64,000 nt of DNA from an uncultured Oligoflexales bacterium (GCA_958296095.1 OY282434.1:1890001-1954000); one strand, 5' to 3'. Counted from the first letter of the stretch, positions 1-9,207 are shown. A program made the numbers and translations. The notes: generated by a model from the sequence alone, not told the origin.

Positions 1-9
1 GACCTGGCA

Positions 10-408
10 ATGACTGAGCTAGAGGTTGCCTATGAGAGATACGAGTATATGCATGTCAACATCGCCCAAGGTAGCGACAATCTCGGTCGTTACCTCAGAC
101 GATACGTCGATAAGAAGGTTGTCATGGCATCGTCGAAGGTGCACGATATTCCCGTCGATGAGCCACTAGCCAATCGTCTGAATTCGGGGACACTAGGTTA
201 TCCTGGTGTCCTACACCACATAACCAGTGATATATTATTTTTTGATCTGTATAATGGAAACATCAGGTTATACCCTCACCTAGAATCTAACGATAAATTC
301 CGTCAGGTTGTCTATCGTGCGCGAGATGTCCATTCAGCGGTGGAGAGAACTGGTCTCTGGCCACGGAAACTGAACGTCGAGAGGGAAGGCCACATCGACA
401 TCTTTTGA
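10..408 (+). CDS. hypothetical protein, possibly 5'-truncated by window edge
   Basis: The reading frame is open from base 1, so the true start may lie left of the window; the first ATG in view is at 10. The 132-residue product is mixed alpha/beta in character, with no signal peptide or membrane segment. I recognise no family. The end (charged, closing in HIDIF) looks like a natural C-terminus. It is followed by decayed sequence on the opposite strand. Function unknown; coding status is moderately likely from codon and residue composition. Confidence 0.5.
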   Translation: MTELEVAYERYEYMHVNIAQGSDNLGRYLRRYVDKKVVMASSKVHDIPVDEPLANRLNSGTLGYPGVLHHITSDILFFDLYNGNIRLYPHLESNDKFRQVVYRARDVHSAVERTGLWPRKLNVEREGHIDIF

Positions 409-410
409 AC

Positions 411-844
411 TTCAGCGAGAGGTAACGCGGCGAAGGATCGCAAGATAGTGAGATGAGATTGCACCTGTCGTTCCCTACATTCAGGTGTGGTCTCCGTCGC
501 CGCTACTTTCTGTGTCTGCGTGTCTTGAACATTTGCAATCACATGCAGTGTGCCTTCAGTTGCCTCAGGGATTTCATTGGCAGAGATGCTAAACTTCATA
601 CCAAACGGCTTGATGGACTGCCGATCTTGGAAACGGAGCGTGATATCGTCGCATGGGTAATCAAACCCATGCTTCAGATTGTCAACACTGATGCGCACCA
701 CAGACCCGTGGTCTTCGCTGACAGCTGGCTATGCCTGTGGGGAGCAGGTAGTAGTCCACCATCCGCAATTTTCAGGAGTATCTCCGCTCCCCGCAAATGG
801 ACTAACCACTGACTGTGCAGTACAATATTGCGCCGAGTTAACTT
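411..844 (-). pseudogene. decayed gene fragment, frameshifted, unknown family
   Basis: Two minus-strand frames join to read like one secreted-type protein. The upstream part (about 844 down to 745) contains SPFAGSGDILLKIADGGLLP. The downstream part (728 to about 411) contains VRISVDNLKHGFDYP and DDITLRFQD. The downstream frame has a TAG at 729-731, so a frameshift near 715-745 is needed to join them. No start codon or ribosome site is convincing. I read it as a remnant; the family is not recognised, and the fragment could be chance. Confidence 0.33.
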
Positions 845-956
845 AATCACCAAGTCTAAGTTTGTATTCTTACAAGCGATCTTATAATAATATCAAGTAG
901 TTAATATTGAATGTGATTGCTCCGATAAGCCTGACTGACAGATGTAAGGCAAGGTA

Positions 957-1418
957 ATGTTATACAAATACGTAAGCGATAGCAAGAGAATGATGAAGCC
1001 ATTGCCGCCTGGAGCGAGGGTGGAGTGTCGTGATGCACAGTGGGTGGTGCGTAATTGTCGCTATGCTAATGAACTAGGATCATACGTTGTTGAGGTTGAA
1101 GGGACAGAAGGGCTGGTTGAGAACTTAGCAGCAAGTTTTCTCGATGTTATTGATGTGATTAAAGAGCGTGTCATTATCTTTACCGAAAGCAAACTAACGC
1201 AACAAGCATTGAAAGATAACCTCAGCTGTGACCGCAAGCTGAGATCCTGCAAACAAGATCAGAAATTCAATGCACAAGCAGATCTGGTCATCATGCATGC
1301 AGGCTTGAGTGAAGAAACACAACAAAACATCGTCGAAGCCTTTGCCAGCAAGAACAGCAAGATTAACGCGGGGTTTCAACTTTTGAAACGATTACTCTGC
1401 TCGGCAATGGCGAGTTAA
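957..1418 (+). pseudogene. remnant of a SNF2/DrmD-like helicase with large internal deletion
   Basis: Residues 14-65 (PPGARVECRDAQWVVR onward, ending in ASFLDVIDVI) resemble the N-terminal domain of large SNF2-type helicases found in DISARM-like loci. The frame then jumps straight to a helicase C-terminal segment, with RVIIFTESK followed by MHAGLSEETQQNIVEAFAS. Walker A and DEAH motifs are absent, so about 500 residues of a normal helicase are missing and the product cannot be an ATPase. The ORF ends three bases before the mscS start. A full-length SNF2-like helicase lies at 21233. Recognition is from family knowledge, not a search. Confidence 0.6.
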
Positions 1419-1421
1419 TAA

Positions 1422-2510
1422 ATGAGCGCAAGGCTTCTTGAAACCATGCTACAATTTCTCCACGATGTTGATATTTCTTGGTTGCGTTACGGCATCGCCA
1501 TCCTCGTTGTCCTCAGCAGTATCGTTGCCCAAAAATTAGTCAGTTCTTTTCTCGCGAAAAAATTAAAAAGCTCGGCAGAATCGGCGGTATTCTTTGTTAA
1601 TAATTTATTTTTTGCCGCGATTAATAAACCGCTGGCAGTGATATTTGTTCTTGGTGGTATCTATCTGGGTTTAGTGATCTGTCAGTTGCCGATTGCCTAC
1701 CAAGAACACATAGACGGTGGGTTTACTGCGGTATTGAGCTGTTTGATTTTGTGGATATTAGTTCGCTTGTCAGATATTTTGATGACAGTTATCGGTGACA
1801 AGCTTAGCGCAACTAACGATAAAATAGCGTTGCAGTTTATCCCGTTGTTGCGGCGAGCGTTGCGAGTTTTGTTGTTGATTGTCGGGGTGATTTTTATCGT
1901 GCAAAATATCGGTGTCGATGTCGGTAGTTTATTGGCAGGACTCGGTATCGGTGGACTGGCGGTTGCCTTAGCTGCTCAAGAATCGTTGGCAAATTTTTTT
2001 GGCGCATTGGTGCTTTTAGTCGATCGTCCCTTCAAAATCAACGATTGGATAAAAATCAACTCCGTCGAAGGAATCGTTGAGGAGATGGGCTTTCGTTCGA
2101 CGCGCATCCGCACCTGGGAGCGGGTGTTGGTAACTTTACCGAACAAAGGCTTAGCTAATGCAACGATTGAAAATTGGACAAAAATGGATAAACGGCGGGT
2201 GCGGCAAACCTTAGCTATCACCTACGATAGTGGTGAGCAAAAAATTCAGCAATTTAGCGCTGGTCTTGCCGATCTTTTGCAAAGACATGCCGAAGTAGAG
2301 AAAGATACGATTATCGTGCGCTTTACTGATTTTAATGCCAGTTCACTCGATATTTTGGTGCAGTACTTTACCTTGACCACGGTGTATGTAGAATTTTTGC
2401 GCATAAAAGAGCAGAACAACTATGCTTTTCTCGCCTTAGCCGAGCAACTTCGGATCGATTTTGCCTTTCCTACCCAGACTTTGCATGTGCACGGGAAAGA
2501 AATAACCTAG
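1422..2510 (+). CDS. small-conductance mechanosensitive channel family protein (MscS)
   Basis: A 362-residue inner-membrane channel expected to gate on membrane tension and release solutes during hypo-osmotic shock. Hydrophobic helices lie at about residues 18-45, 60-80, 95-120 and 135-160. The MscS pore helix (GLGIGGLAVALAAQESLANF, about 172-191) carries the small-residue packing pattern and is followed by the beta domain (VDRPFKINDWIKI) and a cytoplasmic alpha/beta domain. The length suits a family member with one extra N-terminal helix compared with E. coli MscS. The ATG directly follows the stop of the helicase remnant, and no strong ribosome site is visible. Confidence 0.92.
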   Translation: MSARLLETMLQFLHDVDISWLRYGIAILVVLSSIVAQKLVSSFLAKKLKSSAESAVFFVNNLFFAAINKPLAVIFVLGGIYLGLVICQLPIAYQEHIDGGFTAVLSCLILWILVRLSDILMTVIGDKLSATNDKIALQFIPLLRRALRVLLLIVGVIFIVQNIGVDVGSLLAGLGIGGLAVALAAQESLANFFGALVLLVDRPFKINDWIKINSVEGIVEEMGFRSTRIRTWERVLVTLPNKGLANATIENWTKMDKRRVRQTLAITYDSGEQKIQQFSAGLADLLQRHAEVEKDTIIVRFTDFNASSLDILVQYFTLTTVYVEFLRIKEQNNYAFLALAEQLRIDFAFPTQTLHVHGKEIT

Positions 2511-2770
2511 CCGCGGTCAGCTACGAGATTGAGAAATTCTCGGAGACTTATCGCTTCGATACCATTACTTCATCAAGCTTAGCCGAACCATGTGAACTCT
2601 TTGCGAGCTCCTCAACTAAACCGTTGAATCGCGCAGCAAGTGATCTTGGAGACAATCAATCCTCCAGAGGCATTTGTTCTTCTTTGCTCAGTGGTGATGA
2701 CGGACGAGGGAAGGCATCGACTGGATCGACAGCTTGTAGTGATCAACATACTATCTCGCGTAAGCAACAC
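2511..2770. other. intergenic stretch with an imperfect tandem repeat
   Basis: This gap lies between mscS and a converging gene. Near its right end the motif CTATC(TC)GCGTAAGCA(A/G)CAC occurs twice in tandem (2751-2770 and 2771-2788), the second copy overlapping the 3' end of the converging gene. A short plus-strand segment looks weakly coding (EIEKFSETYRFDTITSSSLA) but has no start. I see no clear terminator. Confidence 0.35.
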
Positions 2771-4144
2771 CTATCGCGTAAGCAGCACGCTACTATCGGC
2801 ACCACCATCACCACGCACTATCATTCGGCGATCAGCATGTGCACCAAGCCACCTGAACGCCTGATTTGCTCGTAGAGAGGTCTTGGCGGTTAGTTCCGCT
2901 CTTAGCACTATCTGCTCTTGTCCAGTGCTGGTGGCAGTTGACATATAGACACCTAGATCGCCGTAGTTAAAGTCATAGAGGCACACCGACCCAGCACCGA
3001 GATTGTTACACGAGACATTACCGATAACTTGCGCAGAACTAGTGTCACCATCGTAGATGAGCAAGCGGTCACTATCGGCACTCGCTTCGGGATGATCGCG
3101 GACAACTGCTGAGATCGTTTCGCTGTTGCCACCTTGCGCCAACGTTAAAGTAAAATTCCAGTTGTTGACGCTATTAACATCGGTTGTTTTGCGGAAGGTG
3201 ACGTGCACATCGTCGAGTGTCTGTTCTGCCGCGCCGCCGAAAGGCCAGTCGACCAAGACCGTGCCGTTGCTCGCAGAATACGAATCGATAGTTGTCGCCG
3301 ATAACGGTTGAATTCCAGAGGGATAGGTTGGCAAGCCGCAAGCACTTGCATCGAGGGTGCAGACCGTGGTCGCCGCGTTATCGAACAGAAAATTGCGCGG
3401 AGAAACAAGAAAATCAGCCGATGACAGTCCTAGCCAAGTGAAAGCCTCGCTACTGGTGGCTGATAAACCGATGGTCTTCGTCACGTGATCGCCGTTAGCC
3501 GAGGCATTGCCAACTGTCAGGTGAATATCGGGGCCGTCGGTCGGGGTAAAATCTAGAACCGCAACCCCCCGGGCCGTGAAGCGTCCGTTGCCGATCTTTA
3601 TCTGCCCAGCACCATGCCGATCGTAGATGTTGAAGTTGTTCGCCGAATCATAGACGAAACCACGCACCGCCGAGATCGTCTCGGTCAGGTCCGATCCCTG
3701 CCGCCGCAAGCGCAAAGAAAAACTTCCACCACCGAGCTGTTCTGCGACCGCGGTATGGCTGTCGTTATAGACGATGTCGATCAATTGTATAGCTCCCAAT
3801 CCTGCCGTGAGCTGTCCCTTTGTCGATCCATGCCTGAATATGAGTTGCGCACCTTGGACGGTAAAGCTGGCGAGATCGGAACTTACGGCATCATAGGCAT
3901 TGGCATCGCCGTACTCAGGTTGCGACTCATTGGTACGAATATAAATCTGTCGACCAGCTTGCATCTCATTACAAGCCAGACCGCCAGCACAAAGACTGCC
4001 TATCAACGCCCCACCGATCAGCCACTTCTGGAGTTTGCTGACAACCCGCTTGCTGATCGGTGATTTCTTGCCGATGACCAAAGAATTGCCAACACTCGCT
4101 TGGCTGATAGCCATTGCCAACAGTACGCTAATAACAATCCGCAT
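2771..4144 (-). CDS. putative lipoprotein or secreted protein with internal duplication
   Basis: This 457-residue protein has an N-terminal hydrophobic stretch. A second hydrophobic segment at about 42-58 ends in a lipobox-like GGLAC, so lipidation at the internal cysteine is possible. The mature part is beta-rich with few charges. Two copies of a module of about 150 residues are visible. Each runs from an FxLxL strand through ETISAV, then IYD, Q-x-IGN, a DF strand and finally AF-x-WLG. The first copy spans about residues 130-250 and the second about 315-445. Surface location is likely; no enzymatic motif is seen. The family is not recognised. Confidence 0.7.
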   Translation of the reverse strand: MRIVISVLLAMAISQASVGNSLVIGKKSPISKRVVSKLQKWLIGGALIGSLCAGGLACNEMQAGRQIYIRTNESQPEYGDANAYDAVSSDLASFTVQGAQLIFRHGSTKGQLTAGLGAIQLIDIVYNDSHTAVAEQLGGGSFSLRLRRQGSDLTETISAVRGFVYDSANNFNIYDRHGAGQIKIGNGRFTARGVAVLDFTPTDGPDIHLTVGNASANGDHVTKTIGLSATSSEAFTWLGLSSADFLVSPRNFLFDNAATTVCTLDASACGLPTYPSGIQPLSATTIDSYSASNGTVLVDWPFGGAAEQTLDDVHVTFRKTTDVNSVNNWNFTLTLAQGGNSETISAVVRDHPEASADSDRLLIYDGDTSSAQVIGNVSCNNLGAGSVCLYDFNYGDLGVYMSTATSTGQEQIVLRAELTAKTSLRANQAFRWLGAHADRRMIVRGDGGADSSVLLTR

Positions 4145-4375
4145 AATACTATCCTCGTGGGTAAAGAAAAAAACAGAGGGCCGTGCTAACGGAGTTGATT
4201 TCTCTTGTCAAGAGGGATATCAGCATCTGCAAAAAGGGGGTGGTCGGGAAAAATCCGCGGCTAAGGGTGAATAAGGAGAAACGAGAATTTTCACCCCTTC
4301 CCCATAGGATGAGGTTTTCTTGCAGGCAGGGTCGGTGTATCCTTGTTGGATCAATAACGACGAAAGGAGACACCG

Positions 4376-5268
4376 ATGCTAGATTTACCAACACAACCCC
4401 AGAAGAATAGGAACGGTCTGACCGCCTACGATCTCGATGAGCTGGTCTGGTATGGGGTCAAGGCGGCCCTGTCGCTAGCCTTGCAACAAGAGGCCAACGA
4501 ATATATCAAGAGGCATGCCAATAAGCGCGATAAACATGGTCGGCGGTTGGTGGTCAGGAACGGTTTTGCCAAGGAGCGCACGGTGACCATTGGCACATGG
4601 ACTACTACTATCAAGGCCCCGCGCATCAACGACCGCCGTAAGGGACACAAGTTTACCTCCAACATCCTGCCACCGTATCTCCACAAGTCGCGGAGCACCG
4701 CTACCGTTATCCCCGCGCACTACCTGCGAGGACTCAGCGGCAACGCCTTCCAAGAAGGACTGGAAGCTTTGCTGGGCAAGGATGCCCACGGTCTATCGGA
4801 AAGTTTGGTGGCATCACTCAAGAGACAGTGGCCCAAATAGCTCGATGCTTGGCTATAGCGACCGATCGAGGATGAATTCGTTTATCTCTGGGCCGACGGG
4901 GTAAACGTCAACGTCCGTCTCAACGAGGATCGCAACGTCTGCCTCTTGGTGATCTTGGGTGTTACCGCCAGCGGTGAGAAGAAGGTTCTTGCAGTTACCG
5001 CAGGCTACCGTGAGTCAGCGATAGCTTGGAAGGATGACTTCAATGACTAGGTAGCACGTGGCTTGAAAGTTCCTCGTGTGTTGGTCGGTGATGGTGCACT
5101 AGGGTTATGGGCCGCCGTTCGATAAATTCCAGAGTTTGCCACCACTCGCATGCGCTCGACCAGAGGCGCAGGAAGCAGGGAGATAGCGGTGGCTATGGCA
5201 TTGCCCTTTCCGAAAAAACTTCAGGAGAAATCATTGAGATGGAAGATGGGGCTTTACAAAATGCGATA
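4376..5268 (+). pseudogene. IS256-family transposase remnant (stops plus internal deletion)
   Basis: The N-terminal 154 residues read as an IS256/MULE-type transposase, including HYLRGLSGNAFQEGLEALLG and a Shine-Dalgarno site (AAAGGAG) before the ATG. After a TAG near 4840 the homology continues: a WADG first-aspartate motif, GYRES, and VGDGALGLWAAVR with the second aspartate, interrupted by further stops. From about 5130 it joins directly to the conserved C-terminus (TTRMRSTRGAGSR then MALPF), so about 200 residues including the third catalytic acidic residue are deleted. It cannot transpose itself. I could not identify terminal inverted repeats. Confidence 0.85.
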
Positions 5269-5376
5269 ACCAACAGAATCTAGCAGATACCAACAGGGCC
5301 ACTTAGCCAAATCCACAATATTAGGGAGTAACTGGAAAATCGCCCCCAATACGGGGCATCGCCTGGGCTGTCTGCT

Positions 5377-6814
5377 CTAGTGTTGCCGACGTTTGACCTG
5401 CTGATCTAAGTCAAAATACGCGTTGATGGAATTATCGATAGACAATTCTTTTTTATCCACCCAATCTACGACCTTGATAATGTCTTGATAGCCTTTCGCT
5501 GCCGCGATATCGCGCGCGGTTTTGCCTTGGTTGTTTTTGATCGTTGTCGAAATAGTTTTATGATAAACCGCCAGCAGGAGTTTAACCAGAAGATGTTGTA
5601 CATAAATAACGGAGTAGTGTAGAGCAGTGTTGCCGCGCCCGTCTTGAGCATTGATATCGACATCTAGGCGGTATTTTGGGCTGTTGATGATTGTCTCGAG
5701 AACGCCCCATTGTTTATATTTGATCGCGTAAAGCAAAGGATGTTTCGGGCGGCAAGCAAGGCTATTTTTACCGGCGGCATCTTTCGGGAAGTGCTCCACT
5801 TCATACTCAAAGGGACATTCCGCCAATGAGTCGATCGCACCAGTTACGTAGCTATACATCATGTCAACTCCTAGGTAATCATCGCGGGTCGGAGCAATAT
5901 CCTCATATCTGGGAAATTGTAAATTTAAAAGCGGGTAGCCACCCATTATCGAGACAACCTGTTTGCCAATGGTATACTCCGAAACCCCTGTGCTTTTCAG
6001 ATGACCACGCGGGTGGAGAATAGCACGAGAGCCTGCGTTGCTAACTTCAACATAGGTATCATCTAAACCAAAGGTATGACCAATCTCATGTAATAGCTCA
6101 GCAAAAGGGAATGCTGTACCAGGGATCAGATGATTCTCTGGTTTGTGTTGTGGTCTATGGTAGAGGTGAATGTTGCGCGTCAAAGGGTGCATATATGGGG
6201 AACCTGCTTTACAGTAGAAGACAATGGTCGCATCAGGCTTGCGTGCGGATCTCTCTAGCAACATGCGCATTAATTCCTGATAAACTTCCCGGCGGGCGTT
6301 TTCCCCTTCTGTCTTATTAAATTTTTCTATCATTTTTTTAACATCAGCAAAATCGACAGCCGTATCGACCAGATATTGTGTGTATGACTTATTGTTGGCG
6401 TGTGCTGTAACTTTCCGCACTGGGTGTTGTTGTAATTTGAACTCGCTGACAACATGCGGTATTGGTTGTAGTGTTCTAGGAAGTGACCTATTTGGATGTG
6501 TTTTTTGAAGATCATCAATTAGTTTTTTATTAGCCCTGAGGCTACTTAGCCACAAATTAAAGGCACGCGTTATGGCAACCTCTAGTTTGGGAGAGTAACT
6601 CTTTTTTTTTCCGCTTACTACACGATGGGGCGAACCCGTAATGGATATAAAGTTGCTGATCATGCACCCTGTTTATTAGGCTTACCTTGGTGTTAAGCGG
6701 TGTTCTGCCTTGTTGCGGATAAAGAGCAAATTTTTCCTCAGCACGGGTTGCCGTCTTGCAGGCAAACAGACCACCTAGGTTAAATACAGCTAACAAACAC
6801 ATCATTCTAGACAT
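5377..6814 (-). CDS. putative metzincin metalloprotease lipoprotein with ankyrin repeats, frame-disrupted
   Basis: The gene starts at 6814 (GGGAGAAAACA then ATG) with a lipoprotein signal ending NLGGLFAC, but that frame stops at 6557. The main 428-residue frame (5377-6663) carries the protease. It has HEIGHTFGLDD at residues 192-202 (zinc ligands H192 and H196, catalytic E193, D202 as third ligand) and a following Met-turn, SIMGG. Residues about 330-395 hold two ankyrin repeats (DGRGNTALHYSV and NNQGKTARDIAAAKG). A shift between about 6675 and 6600 is needed to join the frames, and an A9 tract (T9 at 6602-6610 on the plus strand) is the likely site. It could be phase variation, recoding, a recent mutation or a sequencing error. 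Confidence 0.75.
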
Positions 6815-7015
6815 TGTTTTCTCCCAGATATCGCCAAAACAAGAATCGCCTTAATCATGGCCAGTACCTCACAGGTATCGGATAGGTGGTTTTTTTCTTA
6901 AGAGAAAATTCTCTAAGCCTGCATGGGCACGACCGTCGTAATGGGGGATTGAATGTTCTTATAATGTTTGTTAGGTAGCTGGGTCGGTTTTTTTATTCTT
7001 CTCTTGAGGTGTAAC

Positions 7016-7120
7016 ATGTCTCGTGATTTGACAGCAGTATCGGTGTTGATGTTATTTGTGCTCGGTTGTAGCACAGGTGGCAAGCAGGAAGCGGCGACAA
7101 ATATCTTTGCCAAGGAATAA
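7016..7120 (+). CDS. small 34-residue lipoprotein
   Basis: A short gene with an ATG at 7016 preceded by TTGAGG. The protein is a lipoprotein signal (MLFVLGC lipobox region) followed by only about 17 mature residues, STGGKQEAATNIFAKE, ending in a TAA-TAA pair at 7118. After cleavage the cysteine would be acylated. Such mini-lipoproteins resemble entericidin-like peptides or colicin-lysis-type lipoproteins in form only. It sits just upstream of an HTH gene. No function can be assigned. Confidence 0.55.
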   Translation: MSRDLTAVSVLMLFVLGCSTGGKQEAATNIFAKE

Positions 7121-7152
7121 TAAAACTCCCAGAAAAGAGAGGAGGGTCGTCA

Positions 7153-7497
7153 GTGAATTGTCCATTAGCCAGCGTCATTGCAGATAATCTGCGTCGTCTG
7201 CGCAGGGCGAAGCGTTTTACCGAGAAGGAACTTGCCGAACATGCCGCTGTTACCTTAACCACCTACAGAGACATTGAATCTTGCAAATCACCGAGCAACG
7301 ATCAGCATATTTGCGGCGATGCGGGTTATAGCTTCCGTTCTTGTGGGGCTATTCCCTCTATTGGTACACTTAGCCGCTTAAATCCAACGTGTTCCCCAAA
7401 TGGTAACGTTGAGATGTTTTCGCATGTCTGTGACCTCACAGTAACGAAATGCCCGCATCCCCTGGCAGGGGTGTGGACACGATATGTCCCTCGGTAG
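7153..7497 (+). pseudogene. truncated XRE-type helix-turn-helix regulator
   Basis: A GTG start follows a strong GGAGGG site. Residues 8-45 form an XRE/Cro HTH: IADNLRRLRRAKRFTEKELA then HAAVTLTTYRDIES. After about residue 47 the sequence stops resembling the family, and the rest runs antisense through another fragment (the repeat at 7347-7408). It is best read as the first half of a regulator whose end was replaced by recombination. A short HTH protein could still be made and bind DNA as a dimer. Confidence 0.5.
7347..7408 (-). repeat. gene-fragment repeat, copy 1 (second copy at 33307-33362)
   Basis: On the minus strand this segment encodes LPFGEHVGFKRLSVPIEGIA. A closely similar plus-strand segment at 33307-33362 encodes LPYGEHVGFNRVPIVGIA. 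The DNA aligns over about 60 bases with few mismatches and a short in-frame indel. Both look like pieces of the same kind of gene, of unrecognised family. Confidence 0.6.
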
Positions 7498-7553
7498 ATT
7501 TGGTGGAGCAAATCCATCGAGCTACAGAATCTGTGTCCAATCATAAATTATCA

Positions 7554-8429
7554 ATGAGATCAGATGGTTGCAAAACTTCACCAATCATCCCTGAAAGCGT
7601 GATCAGACAAAAATATCTCGAAAATCGCCTCCCGACACGGGCTATCGCCAGTGAATTTTCGTGTTCAAAAACACACGTGAGAAGTCTGTTGCTGAAATAC
7701 AACATCCCTCGTCGCCATTTGGCATTTGAGCGGTTGCTATCCCGTATTTTTAGCTACCAGCATTCGAGTTGGATATTAAGGGGTGGCTATGCCATGGAGC
7801 TTCGCCTAAAGAGAGCTAGGGCGACTAAAGATGTCGATCTTGCAATATCAGCGGCAATCTTGGCAAACCTGCGGACAGAACATATTTGGAGTAGCGTGTT
7901 CGATCAGCTTGTCAAGGCACTTGCCATTGATCTTGGTGACTTCTTCACATTTGAAATCAGAAAGAAACCCGCATCGCTGTTCGGGCCACCCAACGGTGGT
8001 ATGCGCTTTTTTGTTGATGCAATACTGGGCACAAAACTGTCTGCCAGATTCCAGATAGACATTGGAGCAGGCGATGTTGAGCTTCTTCCCACCGAAAGCC
8101 TAAAGTGCAAAAACCTGCTTTCCTTTGCAGGCTTCGATTGTCCGCTGTTTCCAGTGATTAGCAAAGAGCAACAGTTTGCGGAAAAGCTCCATGCCTACAC
8201 GACATTGCGCAAAGGCCAAGTGGGAACTCGCATTAAGGATTTGGTAGATATGATGCTTCTTATTCAAGTCGGGATGGATAACGAAAAAGTAACCGAGGCA
8301 CTACACATGACATTCAACAAGCGCGATACTCATCTTTTGCCACCAGAATTGCCTCTTCCCCGAATTTCCAGCGCACGTCGCCGACCACATCGGGCCAGGT
8401 CAAACGAAACCAGTGTTCGCCGTTCATGA
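7554..8429 (+). CDS. AbiEii/AbiGii-type nucleotidyltransferase with N-terminal HTH, 3' end rearranged
   Basis: The protein belongs to the AbiEii toxin superfamily (DUF1814 nucleotidyltransferases; some members block growth by modifying tRNA). Visible signatures are WILRGGYAMELRL followed by ATKDVDL (GG and DxD catalytic motif), AEKLHAYTT and RIKDLVDM. An extra N-terminal HTH-like segment (VIRQKYLENRLPTRAIASEF) precedes it. The normal C-terminus is replaced after about LPPELPLP by an arginine-rich tail that is antisense to another gene (8314-8487). An AbiEi-type antitoxin is not seen next to it. Start chosen at ATG 7554; the frame is open to 7449. It may be inactive. Confidence 0.75.
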   Translation: MRSDGCKTSPIIPESVIRQKYLENRLPTRAIASEFSCSKTHVRSLLLKYNIPRRHLAFERLLSRIFSYQHSSWILRGGYAMELRLKRARATKDVDLAISAAILANLRTEHIWSSVFDQLVKALAIDLGDFFTFEIRKKPASLFGPPNGGMRFFVDAILGTKLSARFQIDIGAGDVELLPTESLKCKNLLSFAGFDCPLFPVISKEQQFAEKLHAYTTLRKGQVGTRIKDLVDMMLLIQVGMDNEKVTEALHMTFNKRDTHLLPPELPLPRISSARRRPHRARSNETSVRRS

Positions 8430-8487
8430 TGCACATATCGGGATGCTTTCTTTGCAGGTGGGTCAGTTTCTCAAGGTTGGTAGTCAC
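8314..8487 (-). CDS. small protein or N-terminal gene fragment (57 aa), antisense to AbiEii end
   Basis: A GTG at 8487 follows a good GGAGG site at the right spacing. The frame reads VTTNLEKLTHLQRKHPDMCI then NGEHWFRLTWPDVVGDVRWK, which is clearly protein-like and rich in tryptophan. From about 8358 downward it overlaps the AbiEii gene antisense and stops at 8314. I think the first about 43 residues are the genuine start of a gene cut by recombination with the AbiEii gene. The family is not recognised. Confidence 0.45.
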   Translation of the reverse strand: MTTNLEKLTHLQRKHPDMCIMNGEHWFRLTWPDVVGDVRWKFGEEAILVAKDEYRAC

Positions 8488-8634
8488 GATGGTGTTCCTC
8501 CGTCAGTGGTTCGGCTGAACTGTGTAGCTTATCGGCGGACGTTGTGCAAGACGACAAAAATTTTAGCTCAAGTAAATTTGCTGAGTGCCGATACAGTTAT
8601 AGGTTTTGAATTTATCAAAAAATGGATAAAGATT

Positions 8635-9207
8635 ATGAAGATTCTAGCGGTTATGTTCTTGGCAATGGTGGTAATGATCGGCTGTCAAGTCGAGGAAGGG
8701 GACGAAGCCTCAGAAATTAAATCTTCCGAGGAGGAAGAAACGTGCGAAAACGAAGATGGTGAGTATGACTACAGAGATGTTAAGTTTAGAGGAGAGAAAT
8801 TTTATCTTAGGTTACCGGAGAAAATCTGTCAAAAAGCATCGGTTAAGAATTCAGACGTTAAATCGGTAGAGATTTGTCCCACAGATGAAACTGAACCTAA
8901 TGCGCTTACCTTAACTGCTGCTGGACCCATAAGCCTTCCTATCACCATTAACGAAGTGACATATGAAGAAGGTGATGATGTTTATGCCAAAGTTTATTCA
9001 AATAAAAAAGACGGAAGACGGTATCAATTTATTTGTTATCGATATAAACGTGATGATAGGGAATTCCTTCAACTTTTAAGGATTACCATTGTTCTCCCCG
9101 ATGGTACAGGGGGGCCAACCAGACAACGAAGCGAAACAGACCCCCGTGACATAAGAAACCAATGTTGGTCTGCATCATGTCGAGAAGGAAGTGGCAAAGC
9201 TGAATGA
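8635..9207 (+). CDS. putative acidic lipoprotein
   Basis: I placed the start at ATG 8635 because residues from there form a clean lipoprotein signal (MKILAVMFLAMVVMIGC). The frame stays open further upstream but reads as noise. The mature protein begins with a highly acidic linker (SSEEEETCENEDG) and continues as a beta-rich domain with four further cysteines. No catalytic motif is seen. The last 30 residues are lower quality and overlap the next gene by 17 bases. Function unknown. Confidence 0.65.
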   Translation: MKILAVMFLAMVVMIGCQVEEGDEASEIKSSEEEETCENEDGEYDYRDVKFRGEKFYLRLPEKICQKASVKNSDVKSVEICPTDETEPNALTLTAAGPISLPITINEVTYEEGDDVYAKVYSNKKDGRRYQFICYRYKRDDREFLQLLRITIVLPDGTGGPTRQRSETDPRDIRNQCWSASCREGSGKAE

